Source of the DNA: Proteromonas lacertae
Taxonomy: Eukaryota > Sar > Bigyra > Opalinata > Proteromonadidae
Direction of reading: 5' to 3'
Length of the DNA: 64,000 bases
Assembly: GCA_002245135.1 (NCBI GenBank)
Contig: NGBS01000002.1
Span: 62,001-126,000 of the forward strand
This document shows positions 15,001-26,941 of the stretch, one piece after another. The stretch's first letter is position 1. Each line of letters opens with the position of its first letter. The notes under the pieces were generated by a model that saw only the letters and a program-made list of their open reading frames with translations, searched no databases and was not told the DNA's origin. The position numbers were made by a program, and so were the translations under genes.

Positions 15001-18000
15001 TGCAATTCTGATTTATCAATGAAGAGTGAAAATCTAATAATAAAGTCTAGATCTGTGAATGGTACAATGATATTGAAAAGTGATAAAAAGATAATAAATG
15101 GTAAAGTGAATATGAAAGGAAAAGAAATCGAATTAATAGGAAATGAAATCTTACTAAATAATAAGAATGGAATCGAAATGGAAAGTGAAGTGAGTGAGAT
15201 CCGAAGTGGATCTAATACAAATAATAATGGAGGTTCAATAATGATTGAAAGTATAAATAGTGAATTGAATGGCAACATAAAAATAAAGAGTGGTGAAAGT
15301 GAAAAATCCAGTGGTTCGATATTATTTAATGGTGATAATGTTGAAATGAAATCAAAGAAAATCTTGATAGAATCTAGTAATATATCATTAATAGGAAATT
15401 CAATATCAATGGGAAATAATGAATCATCAATAATACTTCAATACAGTGATAAATCCAAAGAAGATAAATATATATTAAAAAATGAAAATGAAATTTCAAT
15501 GAATTCTAAAACATTAATATTAGAAACTGAATTAAGTGGTTCAATAAATATAACAAGTGATAAAATGAGTTTAGATTCAACTAAAATGAATGTCGAAAGT
15601 AATGAAACCATAATCGATAGTAAATCCTTATTAATATCTTCATCCGAAAAAATAACAATAAATCCATTGATAAAAAAGAATAGTTCAATCTCAATGAATG
15701 GAAATGAAATAAAACTATCAAGTGGTTCAATGGAGATGAGAAACAATGATTTAACAATGAATGGAAAAGTCTCAATGGATGGTTCATTATTATTGGAAAG
15801 TGAAAAATTATTAATGGAAAATGAAAAAATGAGAATGAGTGGTGAAGAATTAAAGATATTAAGTGGAGAAAGTGAAAAATCTAGTGGTTCAATAATAATG
15901 AAAGGAAGTTCAATACTATTAAATAGTTCGTCCATAATAATAAACAGTTTGAATGAAACAACAATTCGAGGTGGTTCAAGTATGAATGGTGGTTCAATAA
16001 AATTGGGAAATGTGGAAAGTGAAATAAAGATAAATGGTTCATTAAAATTGAGTAAATCAAAAGAATTAAGAATAAAGAGTGATGAAATGAAAATGGAAAG
16101 TATTGACTCAATTGAGATGAAATTGAATAAGATATCAATGATGAGTGATGAAATGAATGTAAAAGAAAACAAAAAGCTATCAATGTTAAGTAAATCTATG
16201 AATATAAGTAATAATAAAGGTGAAATCTCAATGAATAGTAAAAGTTTAGAAATATGCAATTCTGATTTATCAATGAAGAGTGAAAATCTAATAATAAAGT
16301 CTAGATCTGTGAATGGTACAATGATATTGAAAAGTGATAAAAAGATAATAAATGGTAAAGTGAATATGAAAGGAAAAGAAATCGAATTAATAGGAAATGA
16401 AATCTTACTAAATAATAAGAATGGAATCGAAATGGAAAGTGAAGTGAGTGAGATCCGAAGTGGATCTAATACAAATAATAATGGAGGTTCAATAATGATT
16501 GAAAGTATAAATAGTGAATTGAATGGCAACATAAAAATAAAGAGTGGTGAAAGTGAAAAATCCAGTGGTTCTATAAAATTAAAGAGTGATGAAATAAGAA
16601 TGAATGGAAGAACAATAAATTTATCAACAAATAATGAAATGAGACTATCAAACAAATCTAATGAATTCAATGTAAAAGATTCAATAAAAATCTCAAGTAA
16701 TAAATTAAATTTGGATAATGATGAAATAAAAATTAAATCAAAAGAAATAGAACTACACTCTAGTTCAATAAAATTACAATCAACTAAGAATATAGAATTG
16801 CCTAATATGTCAATCAATAGTAGTTCCACTCGTTTAGAAGGTGGTTCAGGTAAATATGGAGGTTCTGTTTATATCAATAAGTTAAATATAAATGCCAGTA
16901 GATTATTCAGTATAACAAGTGATAATGGTCGATTAGTTGGTGGTTCATTGCGATTCTCCAATCCAACAAATATGTCAAATATAACAATAAATTCTGTGAA
17001 TTTCAATTTATCAATTCCTGATTCTGAAAGAGTAGGAAAAATAATGATTGATAGTGATAAAAACATAACAATAGGTAGTTCAAAGAATGAAGAAATCTTG
17101 TTTGAAAGTAAGAAATCAAATAATAGTGGTTCAATAGAAATAAATACTGAAAAGAACATGACAAGTGAAAGTGAGATGTTTACAATAAACAGTGGATCAG
17201 GTATTGGAAGTGGTGATATAAGCATAAATGGCAAATCTGTAGAATTAATAGGAAAGAATAAGATAGAAATAATTGGAAGTAAAAACAAATTGGGAAATAT
17301 CACATTAGAAAGTGAAAAATTATTAATAGAAAATGAAAAAATGAGAATGAGTGGTGAAGAATTAAAGATATTAAGTGGAGAAAGTGAAAAATCTAGTGGT
17401 TCAATAATAATGAAAGGAAGTTCAATACTATTAAATAGTTCGTCCATAATAATAAACAGTTTGAATGAAACAACAATTCGAGGTGGTTCAAGTATGAATG
17501 GTGGTTCAATAAAATTGGGAAATGTGGAAAGTGAAATAAAGATAAATGGTTCATTAAAATTGAGTAAATCAAAAGAATTAAGAATAAAGAGTGATGAAAT
17601 GAAAATGGAAAGTATTGACTCAATTGAGATGAAATTGAATAAGATATCAATGATGAGTGATGAAATGAATGTAAAAGAAAACAAAAAGCTATCAATGTTA
17701 AGTAAATCTATGAATATAAGTAATAATAAAGGTGAAATCTCAATGAATAGTAAAAGTTTAGAAATATGCAATTCTGATTTATCAATGAAGAGTGAAAATC
17801 TAATAATAAAGTCTAGATCTGTGAATGGTACAATGATATTGAAAAGTGATAAAAAGATAATAAATGGTAAAGTGAATATGAAAGGAAAAGAGATTCGATT
17901 AGAAAATATAAATAATGAAAGAGTTGGTTCAATATTAATAGAAAGTTTAAATAAAATCTTATTAAATGAAAAGACAATAAATATCTCAAGTGACAAATTA

Positions 18001-20945
18001 TCTTTCTTAAGTGATAATAAAATGTCAATGAAAAGTAAAGATGAAATATCAATGAAAATGGAAAGTGGTACTATTACACTTAATGGTATAAGCAATAGTG
18101 GTAGTAATGGTGGATCAATTATAATGAAAGCATCTTTAACAGAAATTGGTAGTCCAACAAATGAAGAAATAAAAATTCAAACACCTAATGCTGAAAAAGA
18201 TTCTGGTAAAATTATATTTAATACAGGTTCTGCTTTGACTTCAGGCAGTATCTATATTAATAACAAGATGATTGATGGATATGAATATTCCGGCAAAATT
18301 CATATCCATGCTGGTAGAGGTAAGAAGAATTCTGCAGTCTATTTAGCAACTGGTGTTTGTGGTTTAGGAAAAGCAGGTGATATTACAATAGGTCAACCAG
18401 ATAGTAGTTCAATTGATATACTTGGTGAGAATATAAAGAAAACAACAACAACTCCATCCATATTGTTTAATAGTGTTGGTAATACATTTATTCATTCAGA
18501 AAATCTACTTAATATAACAGCTAAGAAGAGTGTTGATTTTCTTTCAGCTAATACAGTGATTAATAGTGAGATGATTGATATGAAAACAAGCAGTAAAGGT
18601 TTTATACAATTAAGTAGTAAAAATGTAAATTTAATTAATTCATATGGTAATATCGTATTGAATAGTAGAAAAGTTGAAATGGATAATATTAAAGACTTTA
18701 ATATTAATTCAAATGTAATGAATGTGAATAATGGTGAAAACGGAAATACAGAATTTTCAGCTGATAATATAACAGTTAGGAGGTTTAATTAATATAAAAT
18801 CAAAAGTGTTTGAATTAAATGGTAATGGAGAAGATAGTAATGTAGAAGTACGATCAAAGCTACTAGATTTAGATTTTAATGAAAGTATTATAGTATCTGG
18901 AAAAGATGTAAAATTAGAAAGTAAGAATATTTCATTTAGTAGTTCATCAGATTTAACTGGTGGAGATATTAAAATATTAAGTGGAGAAAGTGAAAAATCT
19001 AGTGGTTCAATAATAATGAAAGGAAGTTCAATACTATTAAATAGTTCGTCCATAATAATAAACAGTTTGAATGAAACAACAATTCGAGGTGGTTCAAGTA
19101 TGAATGGTGGTTCAATAAAATTGGGAAATGTGGAAAGTGAAATAAAGATAAATGGTTCATTAAAATTGAGTAAATCAAAAGAATTAAGAATAAAGAGTGA
19201 TGAAATGAAAATGGAAAGTATTGACTCAATTGAGATGAAATTGAATAAGATATCAATGATGAGTGATGAAATGAATGTAAAAGAAAACAAAAAGCTATCA
19301 ATGTTAAGTAAATCTATGAATATAAGTAATAATAAAGGTGAAATCTCAATGAATAGTAAAAGTTTAGAAATATGCAATTCTGATTTATCAATGAAGAGTG
19401 AAAATCTAATAATAAAGTCTAGATCTGTGAATGGTACAATGATATTGAAAAGTGATAAAAAGATAATAAATGGTAAAGTGAATATGAAAGGAAAAGAGAT
19501 TCGATTAGAAAATATAAATAATGAAAGAGTTGGTTCAATATTAATAGAAAGTTTAAATAAAATCTTATTGAAATGAAAAGACAATAAATATCTCAAGTGA
19601 CAAATTATCTTTCTTAAGTGATAATAAAATGTCAATGAAAAGTAAAGATGAAATATCAATGAAAATGAAGGATGGTTTAATGAAATTCGAAAATGATGAG
19701 ATGTTAATAGAAAATGAAAAAATGAGAATGAGTGGTGAAGAATTAAAGATATTAAGTGGAGAAAGTGAAAAATCTAGTGGTTCAATAATAATGAAAGGAA
19801 GTTCAATACTATTAAATAGTTCGTCCATAATAATAAACAGTTTGAATGAAACAACAATTCGAGGTGGTTCAAGTATGAATGGTGGTTCAATAAAATTGGG
19901 AAATGTGGAAAGTGAAATAAAGATAAATGGTTCATTAAAATTGAGTAAATCAAAAGAATTAAGAATAAAGAGTGATGAAATGAAAATGGAAAGTATTGAC
20001 TCAATTGAGATGAAATTGAATAAGATATCAATGATGAGTGACGAAATGAATGTAAAAGAAAACAAAAAGCTATCAATGTTAAGTAAATCTATGAATATAA
20101 GTAATAATAAAGGTGAAATCTCAATGAATAGTAAAAGTTTAGAAATATGCAATTCTGATTTATCAATGAAGAGTGAAAATCTAATAATAAACTCAGAAAA
20201 GATAAATGTAACCACTTATGCTGTTAATATAAGTGGAGATGTTGAATTAAATTCTCAAATCTTGGTTATGGATGGAGTTAAAGACTCTGAAGTTAAGATT
20301 ATAAGTAAATCTGCTTTATCTGTTGAGGCAGATGAAATAAAACTTAATAGTTCAAATATACAAATAGATCAAGAAGAAATTAATATAATGACAGCTGCAG
20401 CAAACAATTCAGCGGGTGATATTATTATAGAAAGCAAATCAAATAGTTCAGAGATTAATATCAATAATAATGGAGGAAAGACTGAGATTAATGCAGCAGA
20501 TGGAGAAATAGTAATAAACACAAATACAACAGAAATTAGAACAATGAATGGTTCAAATAATGAAGTCGTATTTGAATCATCTGATTCTATAAAGTTAAGT
20601 TCAAATAAATATTCCATGAATATTGATGAAAATGGATTAAGTATATCATCAACAGAAAATGAAGAAAATGATAATAACTATGAAATCAACTCTTATTACA
20701 CATTTGATATTACATACATAACTAAAGAAGAAGAAGGTGATTGTGTTGATTTTGACCTATCTAAAGAAGGTGTAGAAGAAAGTGATTTTGTTACTTTACA
20801 GTTACAACAAAAAGAAGATATGGATGGAAATGTGAGATCATATGTTAAAGATGGAAAGATGATAGCTGCATTATGTTTTTCATCAAAACCAGTATCTAAC
20901 ACAGAAGTAGTTATTACAGTATATGTAGTTCATGGTAGAAATTAA
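1..20945 (+). CDS. Giant repetitive surface-type protein, C-terminal part
   Basis: The reading frame is open from the left edge, so the N-terminus (and any signal peptide) lies outside the window; about 6,980 residues are visible. The protein is almost entirely short strand-like repeats of the form 'SGSIxIxSG' or 'GGSIxLxS' spaced roughly 12-16 residues, as expected for a beta-solenoid. Bases 1 to about 10.96 kb are Ser/Gly/Thr rich; about 10.96-18.06 kb is Lys/Glu/Met/Asn rich. Bases 9212-10960 and 18061-18780 are less repetitive. The last ~90 residues (from about 20690) are a different, acidic, non-repetitive segment with two cysteines. Two frame breaks interrupt it: near 18790 (in-frame TAA) and at 19574 (TGA). 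Skipping one base restores the repeat pattern at both; at 18790 a 52-nt GT-AG intron could also do so. Large size, repeats and composition fit a secreted or cell-surface adhesin, but that is inference. Confidence 0.8.
169..4185 (+). repeat. Duplicated ~1.16 kb block plus a partial third copy
   Basis: Bases 169-1329 recur at about 1864-3027 with only scattered substitutions, a period of 1,695 bp. A shorter third copy runs from about 3745, where the start matches bases 79 onward, to about 4185, where it passes into the next repeat family. The copies sit in frame within the giant gene, so the duplication repeats whole protein segments. Confidence 0.85.
4009..9211 (+). repeat. Higher-order tandem repeat, 2,424 bp superunit x2 plus partial
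   Basis: A block starting with the codons for GKDSSSGSIDIISG begins at 4009, 4921, 5725, 6433, 7345, 8149 and 8857. The spacings are 912, 804, 708, 912, 804 and 708 bp, so three unequal units form a 2,424 bp superunit present twice (4009-6432, 6433-8856), followed by a partial unit ending about 9211. All spacings are multiples of three. Copies differ by very few substitutions, for example an Ile/Ser codon alternation near 4156, 5071, 5875, 6583 and 7495. Confidence 0.9.
11029..18060 (+). repeat. Higher-order tandem repeat, 3,540 bp superunit x2
   Basis: A unit beginning MSGEELKILSGESEKSSGSI starts at 11041, 12295, 13807, 14581, 15835 and 17347. The spacings are 1254, 1512, 774, 1254 and 1512 bp, so the superunit is 3,540 bp and is present twice; the second copy stops at about 18060 before its last ~50 bp. 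All periods are multiples of three. A GAC/GAT difference in the Asp codon following 'MMS' separates units at 16147 and 17661 from the earlier ones. Confidence 0.9.
18974..20188 (+). repeat. Two further partial copies of the Lys/Met-rich unit
   Basis: Bases about 18974-19565 and 19600-20188 carry two more copies of the unit repeated at 11-18 kb. The first is entered from unrelated sequence at about 18970. In this copy one extra A at about 19571 changes TTG-AAT-GAA (seen at 14426) to TTG-AAA-TGA and creates an in-frame stop. The second copy keeps GAC in the variable Asp codon, like the first superunit, while the first keeps GAT. Confidence 0.85.
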
Positions 20946-21057
20946 ACCTTATAAAATTATTATTATTAAAAATATTTCAATTATATAATATTTGTATGTG
21001 TTTTGTATTTAAATTTTGAAAAGAATAAAAGAAATATAAAATAAAAATATTAATCAA

Positions 21058-23182
21058 TTAAAGAGTTTTTATCTGTTTATTTGGAGAGTTTGAAATTTCA
21101 TCAATACTTCTTTTTCTCTTTTCTCCTATATCATTTTGATTTACATTTTGATTTGTATATGAAGAAGATGTTGATGCTGTTGTATCTAATGTTGAATTTA
21201 AATTAGGAGATATATTGCTGATTTGTATCTTTCCATTATTAAGATTTGCTTGTAGAATTTGATTATTAATAAGAGTATTTTGAGTTTGAGATGTAAAAAT
21301 ATCTTGTTTTGATGGTTTTATTACCATTGTATGATTTATACTGTTAGTATTATCTTGAATATTCATAGGTAATAACTGAGGAAGTATTTGAGATTGTTGT
21401 TGTTGTTGTTGCTGCTGCTGAATAGATGTTGGTATAATAGGTAATGTCTGAGATATTGATAATATTGGATTTGTATTATTATTATTATTATTATTATTGT
21501 CAATATGTGGAGGTATATAAGATTGATTATTATTATTATTATTATTATTACTAAATATTGAAATTGTCGATGGTTTTACCATTTGTTGTTGTTGTTGTTG
21601 TTGTTGTGGAGCTGATAATAGTAAAGATAAATTATCATTTTGATTTGGTAATGAAGTATTGGATGTTGATGTAGTCAAAGCTGTATTCTTAAATAGATTA
21701 TTCACACTTGATGTATCATTAATATTAGTAAATGGAATAGATGGAATAAAACTATTACCTACTAATTTCGTTGATGAAAATGATAAGTTTTTAGTAAAAC
21801 CATTGTCTAGTCCACTACTTCCATTATTATTGTTATTATTACTTGTAATTGGTAATGTAGAGAGTGGTGTAATTAATGGTTGTTGTTGTTGTTGTATTAG
21901 TAAATTATTATTATTATATTTTAATAAATCTATACCACCATTACTAGTAGTATTAACATTATTGATTAATGAATTATTATCATTAACAGGTGTAAAACTC
22001 GATGTCATACTGTGATTCAATGCATTATCACTATTAAGAGTCGTACCAGCTCTATCTTCAGGTGGAGGAATATAATCTTTCATTGTATTACACACTATCT
22101 TCTGTAATATTGGATTAGTTGTTGGATTTAAGACAGACTGTCTTATTTGTTTATCATCTAATACAGATACAGTTGTATTTGTATTACTGATATTAGTAGG
22201 ATAAAGTGATGATGATGATGATGATGATGATGATGTAGTTTGATAATTTAAAGTATTAAATAATTGAAATGGCATAGAGTTGATATTAGAGGATGTTGCA
22301 GTAGATGATGATGATGATACTGCTGAATCTTGATTACCACCTATTAATATATTATTATTATTATTATTATTATTAGATAAAAATGATTGGCTACTAGTAG
22401 AGAGTGTTCTAAACTCCTCTGCATTTGGACCTATTAATTTCATATCATATGGGCCTTTAATAATTATATTATTATTATTATTATTACTTAATATTGATGG
22501 GATTTGTTGTTGTAAATCATTTTTAAATGTATATTTCACTCTCACTTTAAAATTCATTTCAATTTGTTTGGATATTCTCATGTTATTAGTTACTAGTAAT
22601 TTATTATTATATTCATCAAAATAGAACTTCTCTTTCCTCTGTTTAGCAGCTCTTTCATTCTTTAAAGTGTTATAATTATTCTTTAATTTCCTTGTTCTCT
22701 TTGATTCATTCGTCATTGTTAATGGATTTGGAGTTGAATTATTGGATGATGATAAATAATCGTTATTATTGATTGTATTCTCTACAAATAGTGTTCTTTT
22801 AGGTGAATATTGATTAATAGGAGATTGTAATTCTGAATCTATAGATCTAGGTGTATTGTTATATATATTCATATTATTATTCAACAATGATGAAGAAGCA
22901 GTATTTGAAAATGATATTGTATTATTATTGCCATATATACTGTTTTTATTATTATTACTGGTTATAGTATTATCTTCATGATCAGATGGTACTGGTGATG
23001 ATAATAATCCACTAGATAAATAGAACTTTGCATTGTTGTTGTTGTTGTTGTTGTTGTTTTCTATGATAGGATAATCATGTAGTAATATATCTAATGCATA
23101 TCGATGACGGTGAAATATGAAGAAATCATGACAATCATTTTCTGATTTTGTAGTGATAATCTTGGCCATTTCACTCCAATTC

Positions 23183-23214
<32 letters not shown>

Positions 23215-24802
23215 TTATACATCTTTTACTATAGGTAAATTATTTATAAACAATTGTTTCTCTTCAGTTGTCCATTTCGATGAAGGTTTGGTGGATATTA
23301 AATGAGGTCTGTTGAAACTGTATTTCTTTATTTTCTTAATATTTCTTACACCATTGCCATTACCACTAAGTTGATTATTTGTACTAGAGGACCCCTCCTG
23401 CTAATTTAATAAAATTAATATTTATATATACATCATTTATATTTGAAGTGACTCTGTTTAATGTATCTACAAATTCCTCAGTTTTCAGTGCATTATATGA
23501 ATCATACGACAATTCACCTAAATACTTCATTATCTCTTCTACACGTAAACCAGGTGAGAAGAATGAATCTGGTATTTTTAGACCCAAATTCTTACATGCT
23601 ACTATTGTTACATAGTTTAAATCATATTGAGATTTTCTTCTAAACGATATTAATCTCTTTAATAACTCTTTATATTGCACAACCTTTTTACTTTTGTAAT
23701 AATATGAAACAACATCTTGATAAGTTTTGTTTCTCAAACATCTGGCGATCATCGAAAAATCTTTTGGGTGTGCGAAAAATACCAATAAAAAAATCAACTT
23801 TTCTAAGTCAGTCCATGGGTTTATTAAGTCTTCTTGTGTTTGAATGGCTTTAGGACAGTTACAATTGATAGGACATGGAGTGTCATGGTCAAAATCTTGA
23901 CACTTCATAATATCGTTATCTAGTGTTAACCTGCTGTTGTGATTCTCCTTATACGAACTATAATATTTTTCTGTTTCATCTGTATATTGACGAGGACAAA
24001 CAGCAAATCCTTTCCTAATTTTCTTCTCATTAGGGTTTCCTGCTGACAATGTGAAGTTATTAGCTATACTAGCAGATGTATTTCCATCTACTGATGGTGT
24101 ATTTCCACCAGATGGGCAGTTTTGTTTCTTCCTTCTTGTAACTAAAGGAGATGAAGAAAAAGAATCGTTTGTCCTTCCCATAATACACATTGAACTACGC
24201 AGAGTTCTTCTAGTTCGCTTACTATCTTGATTCAACAGCTTTTGAACTTGATATTCATGATCTTCAACAATTGCTTTCCATTTTTGACTTCTACTAAGGT
24301 ATATTTTTGTGTTATCTTCAATTGTACGATGTTGTACGAAATATCTATCTCTGATAAAACTGTATACTATCTGTTTATGCTCCTCATGATAGATTTTGTT
24401 TTGTTCCCAATATGGTGCTTTACAAGGTTCAGTATAACTATAAAGAAAAATAACTATATAAGAGTGGATAACAATACATTGGTTTGAATTCGCCGCTAGC
24501 AAAGGGAATTTCAGATGAAAGAAATGAAAAGGCTTTTTCACAACTTTGTCTTTGTCTTTCTCGATTTTCCTGAAAATATATAATCAAGCATATATATACT
24601 TTATATATTCGGCTTATAACATCAGAATCTTTTGAATTAAGGTTCATTTCTGGTAAAATGATAGTGTCCTAGAACGTATAATTTCTAATAGTAATACTGA
24701 TGATATTTCTGATTGTTTGTTTAGATCTGCTAAGCATATATTAGTTATATAGAGAAAAATACCATTGCATTGGGGTTGATCTTTAACCTTTTCGATTTCC
24801 AT
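21058..24802 (-). CDS. NCoR/SMRT/Snt1-like co-repressor with two SANT domains
   Basis: Seven exons joined by six introns of about 29-40 nt give a protein of about 1,180 residues starting at 24802. The N-terminal part has IYKENRERQRQ followed by a basic/coiled region with HEEHKQIVYSFIRDR, matching the conserved N-terminal region of NCoR family proteins. SANT1 (about 23.68-23.83 kb) reads NPWTDLEKLIFLLVFF then HPKDFSMIA and ends YYYKSKK, close to the deacetylase-activating SANT of NCoR. SANT2 (split by an intron at about 23.2 kb) begins KWTTEEKQLF and has NWSEMAKII. The C-terminal ~600 residues are low-complexity Asn/Gln/Ser. The family scaffolds class I HDAC complexes in the nucleus. Start choice: the first exon joins in frame through clean GT-AG introns to the conserved region. 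Confidence 0.8.
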
Positions 24803-25058
24803 GATTTAAAACAATCGTTATTACGAAGCAGAAGCTTTAAAATCAATAACTAAAAAATGAGGCAAAAAGCTTGATATTAGTTTGACATTTGAATTTCATT
24901 TTTGTTATTTGTATGTATTAAAAGTAAAATCATGTTTTAGAAAAATTAAAAATTAAATAACTATTAATTATTTATACATTAATCCCATTTAATGAGCATA
25001 TCTGCTTTAATTGGTTAATTTTTTTCTTTGTTCATTTAATTCAATCTATTTATAATAT

Positions 25059-25831
25059 TTATAATATTTTTACTTTGTATTTGTTAACTATATTCTGAAT
25101 CTGTGACTTCCACATCATATTAGCTTGATCTAGAGTTGTTTTTATTATTTCTTCATATTTTTCTGAAATATCCTCGGAACTACTATCATTCAACAACTGT
25201 CTTTCCAATTCTAGTATTCTGTTATCTTTTTCTACCAACTGTTTCTTTAACTCCAAAATAATCTTGTCTTTTTTATCACTTATATTCATTGTTTGTAGTG
25301 AAAAATCATCTATATTGCTTTTATGAAAAGAAGGAACTGAAGTATACGGAACTATATCATTGTGAAAAGAATTAGAATTAATTTTGCTTTCTATTCATAT
25401 AAGAAGTAATTAAAAATATAACAATACTGAGTATCCCTTTTAATTCCGATATTATTTTATTTTGACTTGTGTATTTTGTTTTAACAGCATTCTAAGAATA
25501 ATTGATTAATAATACCAATTGTTTTTCAGTATTTAACAGTTTTTCTTTTATATCATTGTCGTGAACGTCATCATCATCAAATAAGGTAGGTGATTTGGAT
25601 GGGTTCGGAATAGATTGTGTATTTATTTCTGTATATGATTTTGAAATTGAAGAATCAAGTGACAAATCTGGACTGTTTAATTGGTCATTATTACGAAACA
25701 TTATACTAAAAGACTGAGAATCATCACAATTGCTCTCATTTACTTCGGGTATTGTTAATAAAGTGTTATTATTATCCTATACATAATATTATGAAATGTG
25801 ATATACATCTGCATTATCGTCTAAATCACTC
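25059..25831 (-). CDS. Small coiled-coil protein, unknown
   Basis: Four exons joined by introns at about 25.77, 25.51 and 25.40 kb (about 24-37 nt) give a protein of about 225 residues. The N-terminal half is acidic/Ser rich with a DDDD tract. The C-terminal half has heptad-like Leu/Ile/Lys/Glu sequence (KIILELKKQLVEKDNRILEL) predicted to form a coiled coil, and the final residues are basic. I recognise no family. The gene lies between the NCoR-like gene and the poly-Q gene, all on the minus strand. Confidence 0.6.
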
Positions 25832-25919
25832 ATTCTTAAATTATGAAACGGACTTATTTTCAAAAATAAAAACAATCGTCTATACTTAAATATATATAAC
25901 ATTAAAAGCTAAAATAATT

Positions 25920-26744
25920 TCAAGGAACAGAACCTAATCTACTCCTAGACAAATCATTTTCACTGTTAATATTATTAATTATTGGTTGCTGCAATTGCTG
26001 TTGTTGTTGTTGCTGTTGTTGTTGTTGTTGCTGTTGTTGTTGTTGCTGCTGCTGCTGCTGTTCCTGTTGTAGTAGTACACGTCTATGATGATGATGTGTT
26101 TGTAATACATCATAATCAGTTGGCAATTCATTATTGGGTATATTTGATGAAGCAATTGGTGGTTTCTTTTGAGTAGTATCAAAATCCCAAAATTTATCGT
26201 AATCTGAACTCTTCATTATTTTTGGTGAAATAAAATATCTAATTTGTTTTGTATAAACATCTAAACCTCTTTCTTTGACGAGTTTTCTTTTCATTAAATC
26301 TAACGATATTTCTCCATATGATATAACTGCTGTATCTTTATAATGAACTGTTGTATTTCCCACTTTTAAATATAAATCCAAATTGTTTCCGATAATATCA
26401 AAATTATTGCAATGACCATAGAGTGTAACTTCTTGTTGTAGTGCTTCATTAATATGAGATTGACTTTTGCTTTTTAGCTCATTTTCTTTCATAACCCTCA
26501 TTGCAGCTGATAGATCTAGAGAAACTGGTCTTTGTGGCTTTAAATGAGGCATACTTGCTGATGAAGTTAATCCAGAGTATTGAGTACCTAATTTGGAATT
26601 TGTGTTTCTATAAGTACTGTTAACCATTGAACTGGATAATTTTGTAGGGACAGGTGGTGGTAAACCAGAGTTATAGCTTTGACCTTTATTTACAGGGGGA
26701 TTACTTTTTATGTCAAGTGACAATGATTCACTTGTCATGTTCAT
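25920..26744 (-). CDS. Hypothetical poly-Q protein
   Basis: An uninterrupted frame of 274 codons. The first ~100 residues are Ser/Pro rich with LPPPVPTKL, a possible SH3 ligand. The middle (about residues 100-190) looks folded, with alternating hydrophobics and charged residues, and is not one I recognise. The tail carries HHHH and a long Gln run encoded by CAA/CAG at about 25988-26062. An upstream exon cannot be excluded, because a TTTATAG acceptor-like site sits just before the ATG. The divergent neighbour begins 198 bp away. Confidence 0.55.
   Translation of the reverse strand: MNMTSESLSLDIKSNPPVNKGQSYNSGLPPPVPTKLSSSMVNSTYRNTNSKLGTQYSGLTSSASMPHLKPQRPVSLDLSAAMRVMKENELKSKSQSHINEALQQEVTLYGHCNNFDIIGNNLDLYLKVGNTTVHYKDTAVISYGEISLDLMKRKLVKERGLDVYTKQIRYFISPKIMKSSDYDKFWDFDTTQKKPPIASSNIPNNELPTDYDVLQTHHHHRRVLLQQEQQQQQQQQQQQQQQQQQQQQQQLQQPIINNINSENDLSRSRLGSVP
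25984..26064 (-). repeat. CAA/CAG trinucleotide tract (poly-Q)
   Basis: About 80 bp of near-perfect CAA/CAG repeat on the minus strand encodes the C-terminal glutamine run of the preceding gene. Such a tract is expected to be length-variable between strains. Confidence 0.9.
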
Positions 26745-26941
26745 ACTATAAAATATTTTATAATTTTAAAAAACAGTTTTGGTGAAATATGCAACACAAA
26801 GAGAAATAGAGGTGATTTTAAAATATCAAGCTTCTTCAAGTTAAAATAGAGTCGTTTCGTGGAATCAAATCTAAATTGAATAAAATATTCATACTTTCTT
26901 CAAATAAAGATCTTTAATTACTCTTATACTTTTGGACACTT

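Noticed and set aside
13329-15278. Long minus-strand ORFs (up to ~650 codons) opposite the giant repeat gene
   Set aside because: They repeat with the same period as the plus-strand gene and are rich in Ile/Phe/Ser/Leu, as expected for the complement of Ser/Asn/Lys/Ile codons. The plus frame carries the repeat motif.
21659-22015. Plus-strand ORF inside the NCoR-like gene
   Set aside because: It is antisense to poly-N/Q coding sequence and has a low-complexity Leu/Val composition.
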